NCBI RefSeq assembly: GCF_024171895.1
Contig: NZ_JAMTCQ010000012.1
Span: forward strand, 1-57,827
Direction: 5' to 3'
DNA: 57,827 nt
Source of the DNA: Prauserella halophila
Lineage (GTDB): Bacteria > Actinomycetota > Actinomycetes > Mycobacteriales > Pseudonocardiaceae
Of the stretch, positions 36,016 to 45,488 are shown in pieces. Under the pieces are notes generated by a model that worked only from the letters and a program-made list of their open reading frames with translations, was not told the origin of the DNA and searched no databases. How positions within the stretch are numbered: position 1 is the first letter of the stretch; each line of letters begins with the position of its first letter. The position numbers were made by a program, and so were the translations under genes.

Positions 36016-37710
36016 ATGGTTGACGAGGTGTTACTCGACGCGGGCGTGGTCACGCGGTGTCGCCGACGGGTGCACCTCGACAACGACCCCGCTATGGCCG
36101 GGACCCGGCTCGCACCCCCGGACCCCAGCTCCGAGCAGCGGATCGCCGACGCGGAAGCACACCGGAGCGAGGTGTCGGAGCGGTTGCAGGCGGCCGTCAC
36201 TCCGGTCGACGACGGCGAAGACCTGGAGGCCGGAGCGGGCTCGGCCGACGATCCAGATGCAGCATGGACCGTTGTCCCCGCCGACCTTTCCCCCGCGGAA
36301 CGTGCAGGACTCACTCTCACTGCCCTGGAGGAGGGCGCCCGATACATCTGGGGCGCGTTGCTGCCCCGGGACCGGGAAGCCGGGCGTCGTGGTGGCATCC
36401 AGCTGCTCGTCCGCTCCGTCGACGGGTACGTGCCGGTACTTGTCGTGCGTCACCGCATCACAGACTCCGGGGAGGGTGCTCGGACGACGGAGTTGACGGA
36501 CCTCGACCCGGCCAACGCCTCCACCGACCCGGGCCGGAAGGTGCGGTCCCACCCGCGCGATCAGCTCCGGCTCGCTCACACCTATCGGCTTCTTCAGGCG
36601 GCAGGTTTCGCCGAACCGGACCGCGCGATCGGTGGCGTGATCGGGCTCGATGCCGATGTGGTGTTGTGGCATGACCTCGAGGCCGGCACGTGGCCGGGCG
36701 GGCGGACCGCGCTGGGGGAATACGACAGTCGTTTCGCCGACCGCCTCGCCGTGGCGCGTGCTGCGGCCGCGGGTGACGAGCCGTTGGCCGAGCCGTCGCG
36801 TGTCCTGGAATGCAAGGGTTGTCCGTGGTGGCCGACGTGCGAAGCGGAGCTCACGCGGGTCCGCGATGTCAGCCTGGTGGTGCGAGGCGAGGATGCGATG
36901 GAGTTGCGTCGTGCCGGCATCGCGACGGTGGACAAGCTCGCCGCACTCGATAGTCATGACGAACCGCCGATCCAGTGGACGGGCGTGTCGTTCTCGGACG
37001 CCGTATCGCTGGCGAAGGCGTGGCTCGCCGACCTGACGATGGTGCGGCGTATCCGCGATGTGACCGTGCCGCGTGGCGACGTCGAGGTCGACATCGACAT
37101 GGAGAGCTTCGGCGACTCCGGGGCCTATCTGTGGGGTTGCTTGTTGGGCGGGGCCGACATCGGCGTGGAGCACGGCTATCACGGATTCGCCACGTGGGAG
37201 CCGCTGCCGACGGACGATGAGGCACGGTCGTTTGCGGAGTTCTGGGCGTGGCTGACAGACGTACGTGAACGCACCGCCTCCGCAGGTTTGCGGTTCCGGG
37301 CGTACTGCTATAACGCTCTGGCCGAGAATCGCTGGCTGTACGCGTCGGCGGAGCGGTTCGCAGGGTATCCGGGTGTGCCGTCGGCAGCGCAAGTACGGGC
37401 CTTCGTCGACTCCGACGAGTGGGTCGACCTGTTCCGGAGTGTGTCCGATCAGTTCCTGTGCTCGCATGGCAAGGGCCTCAAGGTCGTCGCACCGGTGGCA
37501 GGCTTCGCCTGGCGCGATTCGGAAGCGGGTGGCGAAGCGTCGATGCGGTGGTATCGCGATGCTGTCGGCATGGACGGCGCGCAGCCCGATGTCGAGCAGC
37601 GTGCCCGCTTGCTCCAGTACAACGAGGACGACGTGCGCGCGACGCAGGCCTTGCGAGTGTGGATCAGTGACCGGGCCATGATCGACGTTCCGTTCATGGA
37701 GGACTTGTGA
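36016..37710 (+). CDS. TM0106-type RecB-like nuclease with Cas4-like cysteines and RNase H-fold C-domain
   Basis: A 564-residue protein. The N-half resembles RecB/Cas4 nucleases: Cys15 in TRCRRRVHLD plus Cys266, Cys269 and Cys275 in ECKGCPWWPTC could hold an iron-sulfur cluster. The PD-(D/E)xK core is weak. The C-half is a DnaQ/RNase H-like domain with DIDMES (acidic motif I) near 358, a YNALAENRW segment, and YNEDDVRATQALRVW (motif III) near 535. Substrate and pathway are unknown. Its 3' end overlaps the convergent HNH gene by 17 nt. Confidence 0.85.
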   Translation: MVDEVLLDAGVVTRCRRRVHLDNDPAMAGTRLAPPDPSSEQRIADAEAHRSEVSERLQAAVTPVDDGEDLEAGAGSADDPDAAWTVVPADLSPAERAGLTLTALEEGARYIWGALLPRDREAGRRGGIQLLVRSVDGYVPVLVVRHRITDSGEGARTTELTDLDPANASTDPGRKVRSHPRDQLRLAHTYRLLQAAGFAEPDRAIGGVIGLDADVVLWHDLEAGTWPGGRTALGEYDSRFADRLAVARAAAAGDEPLAEPSRVLECKGCPWWPTCEAELTRVRDVSLVVRGEDAMELRRAGIATVDKLAALDSHDEPPIQWTGVSFSDAVSLAKAWLADLTMVRRIRDVTVPRGDVEVDIDMESFGDSGAYLWGCLLGGADIGVEHGYHGFATWEPLPTDDEARSFAEFWAWLTDVRERTASAGLRFRAYCYNALAENRWLYASAERFAGYPGVPSAAQVRAFVDSDEWVDLFRSVSDQFLCSHGKGLKVVAPVAGFAWRDSEAGGEASMRWYRDAVGMDGAQPDVEQRARLLQYNEDDVRATQALRVWISDRAMIDVPFMEDL

Positions 37711-39019
37711 CGGTCGACGTGCCGTGAGCGTCGCCCTGTCCGCTGCCGGTTCGGTTACCGGCGGTGCGATGTCCGTTCCGATTTCGATTGCGGCTGCGTC
37801 GATTTCCCCGTCGCCGCCGGCGTTTCCGATCAGTGGTCTTTCCGCCGTTCGGAGGGGTGTCGAGGTGGGCGGGCTTACCGGTGCGAATGGTTCCCTCCGG
37901 GGTAGTAATGCGGAGGGTCCCGTCGGACTCGAGCTCGAATACCCAGTCAGGGGTGTGCTTCACGATGTGGTGTCGTCGACAGAGCCCGATCAGGTTTGCC
38001 GCGCAGGTCGGCCCGTTGCAGCCGTGAGGGCGCACATGGTCGAGATCCGAGAACTCGGTAGGGCGGTGGCATCCCGGGAAACGGCATTCCCTGTCTCGCA
38101 CCTTCACGTATTCCGCGGTCACTGCTGGCGGTCGGTAGCGCTCCCGGCCGACGTCCAATGGTGCGCCGGTCCTCGGGTCGGTGATGATTCTCCGCCATGT
38201 GGATTTCGGGTCGGAGGCGATTTCCCTGGCCACTTCCGCGGGAATCGGCCCGTGCCCGGACAGATGCGCAGGGTTGTTGCGAATCGTGGTGAGCGTTTCG
38301 AAGTCGATGTGGATGTAGATCTGCGCCTTGTCCGACGTCGTTCTGCGTGGATTTCTCACCGGTGGGGGTGCATCATCAGCGTCTCCGCGTATCCCGCAGG
38401 AGCAGCCGGCCAGTAGCTGGTCGGCCAGCACGTCGGCACGCAGCTGATCCGTGGTCCGTTGGTCGTCGGGACGGCGCGTCGCCCGTGCGTCGCGGTCGAC
38501 GTGTGCGTACACGGCCGCTGCACGTTCCGCGGGAAGGTATGCGGATACCGTGGCCATCGCGTCTTCGTGATGCCGCAGTTCCACCTTTCGTTCCGTTCGC
38601 CGTTGGCGTGCGCGTGCTGCGGCGCCGCCGGGATCCACCCGATGTACCGCGTCGTAGGCAGTCCGGCGAATGGAGTCGGCGCTGCGGTCCCTGAGTTTTT
38701 CCGTGACGAGCTGGTCCACGCGCGTAGCGTCTGTGCTGGACAGGTGCTTTGTCTGATAGGCCACTTTCGATGCTTTGAGTAGATCGATGTCGCCGCTTGC
38801 GAGTGTGTTCAAAGTGTGCGGTAAGCATGATGTCAGCTGGTGGGCCCATTCGAGTTCTCGCCGGACAACGTGTTCCGACTCCCCTCTGGCGAGGGCCAGC
38901 TCCGCTGTCACATCGGTGGTGTGTTCGTGTTCCGCCGAAAACTCGGCGAGTGCTCGCAGGTACGCCGCCTGTGCCCGGCCGATCTGACGCCAGGCGTGTA
39001 CGACATCGGTGATCTCCAT
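37694..39019 (-). CDS. DUF222 and HNH-endonuclease domain protein
   Basis: 441 residues from ATG at 39019 (GAGGGGG before it). The DUF222 region (about 25-300) is mostly helical. The HNH domain follows (about 325-390): CRFPGCHRP, DLDHVRPHG, then CAANLIGLCRRHHIVKH, with two Cys pairs for zinc. The tail is Arg/Asn/Gly-rich and basic. This family is highly amplified in actinobacteria and often found in variable regions; the function is not proven. Confidence 0.92.
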   Translation of the reverse strand: MEITDVVHAWRQIGRAQAAYLRALAEFSAEHEHTTDVTAELALARGESEHVVRRELEWAHQLTSCLPHTLNTLASGDIDLLKASKVAYQTKHLSSTDATRVDQLVTEKLRDRSADSIRRTAYDAVHRVDPGGAAARARQRRTERKVELRHHEDAMATVSAYLPAERAAAVYAHVDRDARATRRPDDQRTTDQLRADVLADQLLAGCSCGIRGDADDAPPPVRNPRRTTSDKAQIYIHIDFETLTTIRNNPAHLSGHGPIPAEVAREIASDPKSTWRRIITDPRTGAPLDVGRERYRPPAVTAEYVKVRDRECRFPGCHRPTEFSDLDHVRPHGCNGPTCAANLIGLCRRHHIVKHTPDWVFELESDGTLRITTPEGTIRTGKPAHLDTPPNGGKTTDRKRRRRRGNRRSRNRNRNGHRTAGNRTGSGQGDAHGTSTVTSPP

Positions 39020-39449
39020 CGATCCCCCTCGGTTCGTCGAGCGGCCTACGGTACAGACGTGTCGAGGTGCGGTCAAACCTTTGTTCGAATCACTCTGTTG
39101 GGTGACAGATGGAGTGCGGTGGGCTGTGGAACACTTGCCCTGTGTGCGCACGTTGATGACGACCCGTCGTGTCCGGGCAACCCGTTCCGTGTTGGTTCGG
39201 TCCGGTGTCAGTTGGGTCCGGTGTCGGTTCGGCAGGGTGTGAGTCCGGTGCAGCTACAGGGTTCGACGGGCCGGTCTGCAGTGCTGGTTTTCCTGCGGGC
39301 CGGGGTTTTCTCGTTGGAGGCGGAAGGGGGCCCCGTGGGGTCACGAAATGTGCATTCCTGGATCGGTCCACTGTCGGACTGTCGGAGTTGTCGCGGGTCC
39401 GACCGCCGAGACAGACGCCGATTGCGACGGTGGTTTCGGTATCGAGAAC

Positions 39450-39491
39450 GAATTTCGCCCCCGAAACACGGTCGTCTCGGGGGCGAAATTC
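39450..39491. repeat. Perfect 15-bp inverted repeat (REP-like)
   Basis: GAATTTCGCCCCCGA (39450-39464) is exactly complementary to TCGGGGGCGAAATTC (39477-39491), with a 12-nt loop. There is no T-run, so a REP-like element is as likely as a terminator for the SDR gene. Confidence 0.88.
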
Positions 39492-39592
39492 GACAGCGCA
39501 GTCGACACGTTCGGCCATCTGCGGCGTGGGCAGCGGCGGCCCGCGACCGTCGTACGGAACCGTCAGTAGCACAGCGTGACACAGCGCGCCGT

Positions 39593-39650
39593 AACGGCAC
39601 GACGCAAGCGGCACGACGCGAAACGGCACGACGCAAGTGGCACGGCACGG
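39593..39650 (+). repeat. Imperfect GGCACGACGC tandem repeat
   Basis: AACGGCACGACGC and AGCGGCACGACGC alternate in four imperfect copies, then break up into GGCACGGCAC. It is about 100 nt downstream of the SDR stop on the other strand. Confidence 0.75.
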
Positions 39651-39754
39651 CGCGACACGATACGGCGCCTGTAGCCGAGGTCGTGTGGTGCACGCGATGC
39701 CTGCGGTCGACGCACCGCCGTCGGCGAGGTGTCACGACCGTCGGGTGTTCATCG

Positions 39755-40513
39755 TTATCGCGGAGCCATGCGGAGCGACCCGTCGAGGCGGATGACGTCA
39801 CCGTTGAGGTAGTCGTGTTCGACGATGTCGACAGCCAGTTGACCGTACTCGTCGGGCCGGCCGAGACGCTTCGGGAACGGAACCCCGGAGGCAAGGCCGG
39901 CACGGACGTCGTCGCCGACGGTCGCCAGCATCGGTGTGTCGATGATGCCCGGCGCGATGGTCATGACGCGAATGCCCTGTGAGGCGAGGTCGCGTGCGGC
40001 GGGCACGGTCATACCGACGACACCGCCCTTGGAAGCCGAGTAGGCGATCTGGCCGATCTGCCCCTCGATGGCGGCGACCGACGCGGTGTTGATCACGACG
40101 CCGCGTTGGCCGTCCTCGAGTGGTTCGGTGTCGGCAATGGCCTCGGCCGCGAGGGTCATGACGTTGAAGGTGCCGACCAGGTTGATGTTGACGACCTTGT
40201 GGAAGAGGTCGAGGTCATGCGTTCCCTTCTTCGACAGGATCCGCGCCGAAGGGCCGATACCTGCGCAATTGACGACGATGCGCAACGGGACGTCGCTGGA
40301 GGCGGCCTTTTCGACGGCGGTCCGCAGCGCGGCACCGTCCGTCACGTCGGCCTCGACGTAGGTGACACCTTCGACTTGCTCGGCCTTGTCGATCGAGGCC
40401 GCGAGGTCGAATGCGAACACGCGGGCGCCCTTGGCGGCCAGCGCCTTCGCGGCAGCGCCGCCGAGACCGGAAGCGCCACCCGTCACGATGGCTGCGGTGT
40501 CCTTGATCTGCAT
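39755..40513 (-). CDS. Short-chain dehydrogenase (type II 3-hydroxyacyl-CoA dehydrogenase-like)
   Basis: A 252-residue classical SDR. Cofactor motif TGGASGLGGA (about 12-21), NCAGIG near 90, catalytic Ser in VINTASVAAIEG and Tyr-x3-Lys in AYSASKGG. The N-terminal MQIKDTAAIVTGG and the end LNGDVIRLDGSLRM resemble HSD17B10-type 3-hydroxyacyl-CoA dehydrogenases used in fatty-acid or sterol breakdown. Start ATG 40513 follows AAAGGACG. It is divergent from ugd with 132 nt between. Confidence 0.9.
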   Translation of the reverse strand: MQIKDTAAIVTGGASGLGGAAAKALAAKGARVFAFDLAASIDKAEQVEGVTYVEADVTDGAALRTAVEKAASSDVPLRIVVNCAGIGPSARILSKKGTHDLDLFHKVVNINLVGTFNVMTLAAEAIADTEPLEDGQRGVVINTASVAAIEGQIGQIAYSASKGGVVGMTVPAARDLASQGIRVMTIAPGIIDTPMLATVGDDVRAGLASGVPFPKRLGRPDEYGQLAVDIVEHDYLNGDVIRLDGSLRMAPR

Positions 40514-40645
40514 GCTCGTCCTTTCTCGCACGTCTTCGAGCAAACAGAGCGTACGTGGTCACGCGGTCGATTCGTCGACGAATGTCCGCCTGACGGTTCC
40601 CTCGGTGTTCGCCCGCAGGTCACCGGCGACTGTGACCGTTACCTC

Positions 40646-41956
40646 ATGGACGCTGCGCGGATCGTCGTGGTCGGAACGGGGTACGTCGGACTTACCACGG
40701 GCGCCTGCCTTGCCAGCCTTGGTCATCAGGTGACCTGTGCAGATGTGGACAGAGTGAAGGTCGCGAGGCTGTCGGCCGGCCGCGTGGACATCGTCGAGCC
40801 AGGCCTACCGGAACTGGTGTCGCGTGGGATCGCCGAAGGGACGCTGTCGTTCGTCGTGGGTGCCGCGGGCGCAGCGGTCGAGGCGGACGCGGTGTTCTTG
40901 TGCGTACCGACGCCGATGGGGGCGGGCGGTGCAGCCGACCTGCGAGCCGTGGAGGAGGTGGTCGCCGAGCTCGCCGATCACTTGCCGTCCGGTTGTGCTG
41001 TCGTCACCAAATCGACGGTTCCGGTCGGAACGACGCAGCGGATCAGCGCGCTGCTCGGCAGAACGGACGTCCCGGTCGTGTCGAATCCGGAGTTCCTGCG
41101 TGAAGGCAGCGCGGTGCGCGACTTCCTGCGACCGGACCGGATCGTCGTCGGATCCGAGACGGCGGAGGCGGCACGGATGGTCGTCGACCTGTACTCAGCA
41201 CTGGGCGCGCCGTCGGTGGTCACGGACGCGGCGAGTGCCGAACTGGTCAAGTATGCGGCCAACTGCTTCCTTGCCATGAAGCTGTCGTACGTCAACTCGG
41301 TCGCGGAGCTGTGCGAACGGTTCGGTGCGGACATCGATTCGGTCACTGAAGGAATGGGATATGACCGGCGTATCGGGCGGTCGTTCCTGGAACCCGGGCC
41401 GGGGTGGGGAGGTTCGTGCCTGCCGAAGGACACCAGTGCGCTGCTGCGCATGTCCGAATCGGTCGGGTTCGGGTTCGACCTGCTCGGCGCGGCGGCTGCG
41501 GAGAACCTCGCTCAGCGGGAACGGGTCATCGCGAAGATCGCGAAGGCGGTCGGTGGTGATCTCTCCGGCGCTCGGATCGGCCTGTTGGGGCTCGCGTTCA
41601 AGGCGGGAACGAACGATCTCCGGGATTCGCCGGCACTCGGTGTGGCGTCCGTGCTGTGCGCTCACGGGGCTGAGGTCGCCGCCTATGATCCGGCGATCGC
41701 CGAAGAGCAACCCGGAATGCTGGTGGTCGACAGCCCGTACCGGGCGGCGAAGGACGCGGACGCCGTCGTGGTTCTCACCGAGTGGCCGGAGTTTCGCAAG
41801 CTGGACTGGCACGTCATGGCCGAGGCGATGCACGGCGACACCGTCCTGGACACCCGGAACCTGCTCGATCCGACCACGGTTCTGTCCACCGGGCTGAGTT
41901 GGCAGGGCATCGGCCGGCCGCGGATCGTCGAACACGCCACGTCTGCCGTCGGCTGA
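40646..41956 (+). CDS. ugd: UDP-glucose 6-dehydrogenase
   Basis: A 436-residue enzyme that oxidises UDP-glucose to UDP-glucuronate with two NAD, feeding surface polysaccharides. NAD site GTGYVGLTTG (10-19), CVPTPMG near 86, SNPEFLREGSA near 146, and catalytic Cys258 in GWGGSCLPKD. The C-terminal domain has GLAFKAGTNDLRDSPA. Length is normal for Ugd. GDP-mannose dehydrogenase is less likely because of the Ugd-type signature. No clear ribosome site precedes the ATG. Confidence 0.93.
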   Translation: MDAARIVVVGTGYVGLTTGACLASLGHQVTCADVDRVKVARLSAGRVDIVEPGLPELVSRGIAEGTLSFVVGAAGAAVEADAVFLCVPTPMGAGGAADLRAVEEVVAELADHLPSGCAVVTKSTVPVGTTQRISALLGRTDVPVVSNPEFLREGSAVRDFLRPDRIVVGSETAEAARMVVDLYSALGAPSVVTDAASAELVKYAANCFLAMKLSYVNSVAELCERFGADIDSVTEGMGYDRRIGRSFLEPGPGWGGSCLPKDTSALLRMSESVGFGFDLLGAAAAENLAQRERVIAKIAKAVGGDLSGARIGLLGLAFKAGTNDLRDSPALGVASVLCAHGAEVAAYDPAIAEEQPGMLVVDSPYRAAKDADAVVVLTEWPEFRKLDWHVMAEAMHGDTVLDTRNLLDPTTVLSTGLSWQGIGRPRIVEHATSAVG

Positions 41957-41991
41957 GATCTCGTTAGTTGAGGTAACTACCTGACGGGTCG

Positions 41992-41997
41992 TAGGGT
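41992..41997 (+). promoter_or_regulatory. -10-like hexamer before the GGT-like gene
   Basis: TAGGGT ends 6 nt before GTG at 42004 in the 47-nt gap after ugd. The same gap contains the small palindrome TAGTTgaggtAACTA, which might be an operator. Confidence 0.45.
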
Positions 41998-42003
41998 CGT
42001 GGT

Positions 42004-43785
42004 GTGTCGCATCCCTCCGCATTCACCACCAGACCCGAACTCGCCGGAACACACGGCATGGTCGCCTCCACACACTGGCTCGCCTCGGCGGCGGGAATGG
42101 CGGTACTGGAAGACGGGGGAAATGCTTTCGACGCCGCGGTCGCTGCGGGTTTCGTACTTCAGGTCGCCGAGCCGCACCTGAACGGACCCGGCGGGCAGGT
42201 GCCGGCGATCTTCGCTCCCGCAGGCCGCCGCCCCCGCGTGTTGTGCGGTCAGGGCGGCGCTCCCGCAGCGGCCACGATCGACCGTTTCGATGACCTCGGA
42301 CTGGAGCTGATCCCCGGCAGTGGTTTGCTCTCGGCCACCGTGCCGGGCGCGTGGGATGCCTGGCTGCTCCTTCTGCGCGACTACGGCACCAAGTCGCTCC
42401 GCGACGTGCTCGGGTACGCGATCTCGTATGCCTGGAACGGGATTCCGGTGCTCGACCGGATCGCTGCCACGATCCGCGCGGTGTCCGAGCTGTTCGCCAC
42501 CCACTGGCCGACGTCTGCGCGGCAATGGCTGCCCGGTGGAGACGTGCCGACCGTGGGCTCGCTGCACCCGAACCGTGCCCTGGCCCGGACCTGGCAGCGG
42601 CTGCTCGCCGAGTCGGAAACGGTATCCGGCCGTGAGCAACAGATCGATGCCGCGCGGCGGGCATGGGCGCAGGGCTTCGTCGCCGACGCCGTCGATGCGT
42701 TCACCCGCACCGTATTCCGGGACGATTCGGGTCGTGATCATGCCGGGCTGCTGACCGGTGACGACCTCGCCTCGTGGGAAGCGTCTTACGAGGAAGCCGT
42801 CGTCGCGGACTTCGGCGAGTGGAGTCTCGTCAAGTGCGGTGCGTGGACCCAGGGTCCGGCCCTCGTTCAACAGCTCCGCATCCTCGAAGAACTCGATCTG
42901 TCCTATGTGGACGGAAAACCGACCGCAACGACGATTCATCTCGCCACCGAAGCCGCGAAGCTCGCCTTCGCCGACCGCGAAGCCTGGTACGGCGACACCG
43001 GCGACGTTCCGGTCGGCCGGCTGCTTTCGCGTGAGTACGCCGCACAGCGCCGCGCTCTGCTCGGCGACGACGCGAGCGACCGGCTCCGCCCCGGCGGCGA
43101 CGGAGCCCGACTGCCGGAGATGATCGAGCGCACGCGCGGCGCGACGGCGGGTTCCGGCGCGATCGGCGAACCCACCGTCGAACCGCAGGGGCGGAATCGC
43201 GGCGACACCGTGCACATCGACGTCGTCGACGCCGCGGGCAACATCGTGTCCGCCACACCGTCCGGTGGTTGGCTGCAGTCGTCACCCATGATCCCCGACC
43301 TGGGTTTCTGCCTGGACTCCCGGGCGCAGATGTTCTGGCTCGAGGAGGGCCTGCCCAACTCGCTCGCGCCCGGAAAACGTCCGCGGATCACGCTGTCGCC
43401 GTCGATGGCGTTGCGCGACGGCGAACCGGTCCTCGCGTTCGGCACACCCGGCGGCGACCAACAGGATCAGTGGCAGCTCTGCTTCTGGCTCGCACACGTC
43501 GGGGTGGGACTGAACCTGCAGGAGTCGATCGACGCGCCCGCGTGGCACACGACGGCTTTTCCGAGTTCGTTCTCTCCGAGGTCGTGGACACCGAAAGAGC
43601 TCGTTGTCGAATCGCGCGTCGGCGACGATGTGCTCGCCGACCTGGCGGATCGCGGCCACGATGTGGTCGACGCCGGACCGTGGGCACTGGGACGTCTTTC
43701 AGCCGTGTCGCGTGATCCGAACGGCGGAATCCTTCGTGCTGCGGCGAATGCGCGCGGTATGCAAGGGTATGCCGTCGGCCGCTGA
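42004..43785 (+). CDS. Gamma-glutamyltranspeptidase-like Ntn hydrolase
   Basis: A 593-residue GGT-family protein. N-terminal part: HGMVASTHWLASAAGMAVL, DGGNAFDAAVAAGFVL. The self-cleaving nucleophile is Thr402 in NRGDTVHIDVVD, and the later ATPSGGWLQSSPM and FGTPGGDQQDQWQL match the oxyanion and substrate regions. It has no signal peptide, so it is probably cytoplasmic, unlike classical GGT. It may process gamma-glutamyl amides or act as an acylase; the substrate is open. It follows ugd after 47 nt, with its own -10-like box. Confidence 0.88.
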   Translation: MSHPSAFTTRPELAGTHGMVASTHWLASAAGMAVLEDGGNAFDAAVAAGFVLQVAEPHLNGPGGQVPAIFAPAGRRPRVLCGQGGAPAAATIDRFDDLGLELIPGSGLLSATVPGAWDAWLLLLRDYGTKSLRDVLGYAISYAWNGIPVLDRIAATIRAVSELFATHWPTSARQWLPGGDVPTVGSLHPNRALARTWQRLLAESETVSGREQQIDAARRAWAQGFVADAVDAFTRTVFRDDSGRDHAGLLTGDDLASWEASYEEAVVADFGEWSLVKCGAWTQGPALVQQLRILEELDLSYVDGKPTATTIHLATEAAKLAFADREAWYGDTGDVPVGRLLSREYAAQRRALLGDDASDRLRPGGDGARLPEMIERTRGATAGSGAIGEPTVEPQGRNRGDTVHIDVVDAAGNIVSATPSGGWLQSSPMIPDLGFCLDSRAQMFWLEEGLPNSLAPGKRPRITLSPSMALRDGEPVLAFGTPGGDQQDQWQLCFWLAHVGVGLNLQESIDAPAWHTTAFPSSFSPRSWTPKELVVESRVGDDVLADLADRGHDVVDAGPWALGRLSAVSRDPNGGILRAAANARGMQGYAVGR

Positions 43786-43844
43786 CCGGTGCAAGTTGCA
43801 GTTCGTTGTTCTGTCGCAAGGGTTTACATTGATAACATGGGACG

Positions 43845-45488
43845 ATGCTCTCATGGGGGTCAGAGCTCGTAGGTTTCAGCGCCGCGGCAATGCCGCACCT
43901 CACCGGCATTGCCGATCTGCTCGGCGCGCTCATCGCCGCGATGAGCGGCGTTGCTTCCGCCACGGTGTTCTTTCTGGCGCGGCGGAACAAATCGCGGGCC
44001 ATGGCGATCCGCACCGGCTGGCAGATCGCCCACGACGCGGACAACACCGGAGCGATTGTCTACAATGGATCAAACGTTCCGTTGCAACAGATCGTCGTCA
44101 CGGTGGTGTGCGGAGCCCGGCGCCGGACGGCCCGCCGTGAAATCGCCGTACTGAAGCCGGACGACACCCACCTCTGGCTGAGTGATGACGTCCATGACGA
44201 GCGCGTTTCCCGTGCACACGACACCGACCAGCACAAAGTCCAGGTGACGTTCCGCAGCGGTCGCGAATGCTGGCTCCGTGACGAACGCATCGCCGAACGG
44301 ATCCGTTCCCTCGTGTTGTGGTCGGAAAGCGCGAGGGCGGACATCCTGAGGCGGTACTTCGGCCGGGACAGCCGCTTCCGCAAGGACTACTCGGTCCGCA
44401 TCAGGGTCGAATCCTTCGACAGCACCGAAGCGCTCGAAACGGCGTTCGCCCACGTCGCCTCGACCGGACACGCGCCCGCCGGCTACCAGCTGCCGGACGT
44501 CGTCGCCGGTCCACACGGCTGGCTCGGCAGGGCCGTCACCGAGGACTGGGTCGAACAACCACCGCTGACCGTCGAGGACCGCTCCGGCATGTCGGCCGTT
44601 GCGACCGACGCGCTCAGCAACGGTGACCCGCTGTACGCGGTGCCGTACGTCATGGACAGCGTCGCGCTGATCCGCAACGATGCCCTCGCCGGCACCGGTT
44701 CGATGCCGTCGACCTTCGCCGACGTCGTCGCCACCGGGCGGTATGCGTTGCGTGCCAAGGGAATCGATGACGGCGTCGCCGTCGCGCTACAGGTGGGCGC
44801 TCCGGACGGCGATCCGTTTCACGCGTGGCCGCTGCTCAGCAGTGCGGGCGCCTCGTTCTTCGGGGCCGGCCGTGGCCCCGGGCAGGAGCATCGAAGCGGG
44901 TGCTGGCGTGGCGATTTCGTCGACGCGTTCGAAAGACTGGCCGCGCTCGGCAGAGCACAGGGCGGCGTCCTGGATCCCGACGTGGACCGCCGTGGAGCGC
45001 TGCGATCGTTCCTCGGCGGCCGGGCGCCGTACCTGATCAGTTCGTCCCTGGCGCTGACCGATATTCGCCGCCGGGGGCTGAACGTCACCGTCGCGCCCGT
45101 TCCCCGGTTCGGGGACAAGCCCCCGACACCGCTCGTGTCGGTCCACGGCTTCTACCTCAACCACCGCGCGCGCAACCTGCCCGCCGCGCGCGATCTGCTC
45201 ACCACGTACCAGGCGTCGCCGACCGCAGGTCAGGACCTCAACCGGATCCGCAGGGTCGTGCCCGTACACGAGGACGCGATGGACACGCTGCACCGCAGTG
45301 ATCCGATGCTGCGGCCGTACATCGAACAGTGCCGCACCGGAACGCCCATGCCGTCGTGGCCCGAAATGCGGACCGCGTGGCAGCTCCTCGGCCGCACCGA
45401 GTACCGCGTCCTCGCAGGCCACGGCGATCCCCGCGACGTGGCCGAGGCCGCCGCCGACGAGGGAGCGGCCCTTCTCGCCGGCACGTGA
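43845..45488 (+). CDS. Membrane-anchored protein with maltose-binding-like domain
   Basis: 547 residues. One membrane segment at about 22-44 (LLGALIAAMSGVASATVFFL) is followed by RRNKSR, which by the positive-inside rule puts the C-terminus in the cytoplasm. Residues about 60-130 look beta-rich. From about 180 the sequence resembles type 1 sugar-binding proteins of ABC importers: VRIRVESFDSTEAL, YQLPDVVAGPHGWLGRAV, DPLYAVPYVMDSVALIRND, FLGGRAPYLISSSLAL and VHGFYLN. No permease or ATPase is adjacent, and there is no lipobox. It may sense a sugar-like ligand. A likely promoter with TTGTTC and TGATAAC lies at 43807-43836. Confidence 0.75.
   Translation: MLSWGSELVGFSAAAMPHLTGIADLLGALIAAMSGVASATVFFLARRNKSRAMAIRTGWQIAHDADNTGAIVYNGSNVPLQQIVVTVVCGARRRTARREIAVLKPDDTHLWLSDDVHDERVSRAHDTDQHKVQVTFRSGRECWLRDERIAERIRSLVLWSESARADILRRYFGRDSRFRKDYSVRIRVESFDSTEALETAFAHVASTGHAPAGYQLPDVVAGPHGWLGRAVTEDWVEQPPLTVEDRSGMSAVATDALSNGDPLYAVPYVMDSVALIRNDALAGTGSMPSTFADVVATGRYALRAKGIDDGVAVALQVGAPDGDPFHAWPLLSSAGASFFGAGRGPGQEHRSGCWRGDFVDAFERLAALGRAQGGVLDPDVDRRGALRSFLGGRAPYLISSSLALTDIRRRGLNVTVAPVPRFGDKPPTPLVSVHGFYLNHRARNLPAARDLLTTYQASPTAGQDLNRIRRVVPVHEDAMDTLHRSDPMLRPYIEQCRTGTPMPSWPEMRTAWQLLGRTEYRVLAGHGDPRDVAEAAADEGAALLAGT

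Larger units (their letters stand above)
39020..39754. other. 735-nt gene-poor region with palindrome and tandem repeats
   Basis: It lies between the HNH-gene start and the SDR stop, both on minus. It contains the 15-bp inverted repeat at 39450-39491 and GGCACGACGC-type tandem repeats at 39593-39650. Open frames here lack family features. Confidence 0.6.

Noticed and set aside
39090-39629. Small frames on both strands in the repeat-rich gap
   Set aside because: They follow the palindrome and tandem repeats; no ribosome site and no family similarity recognised.
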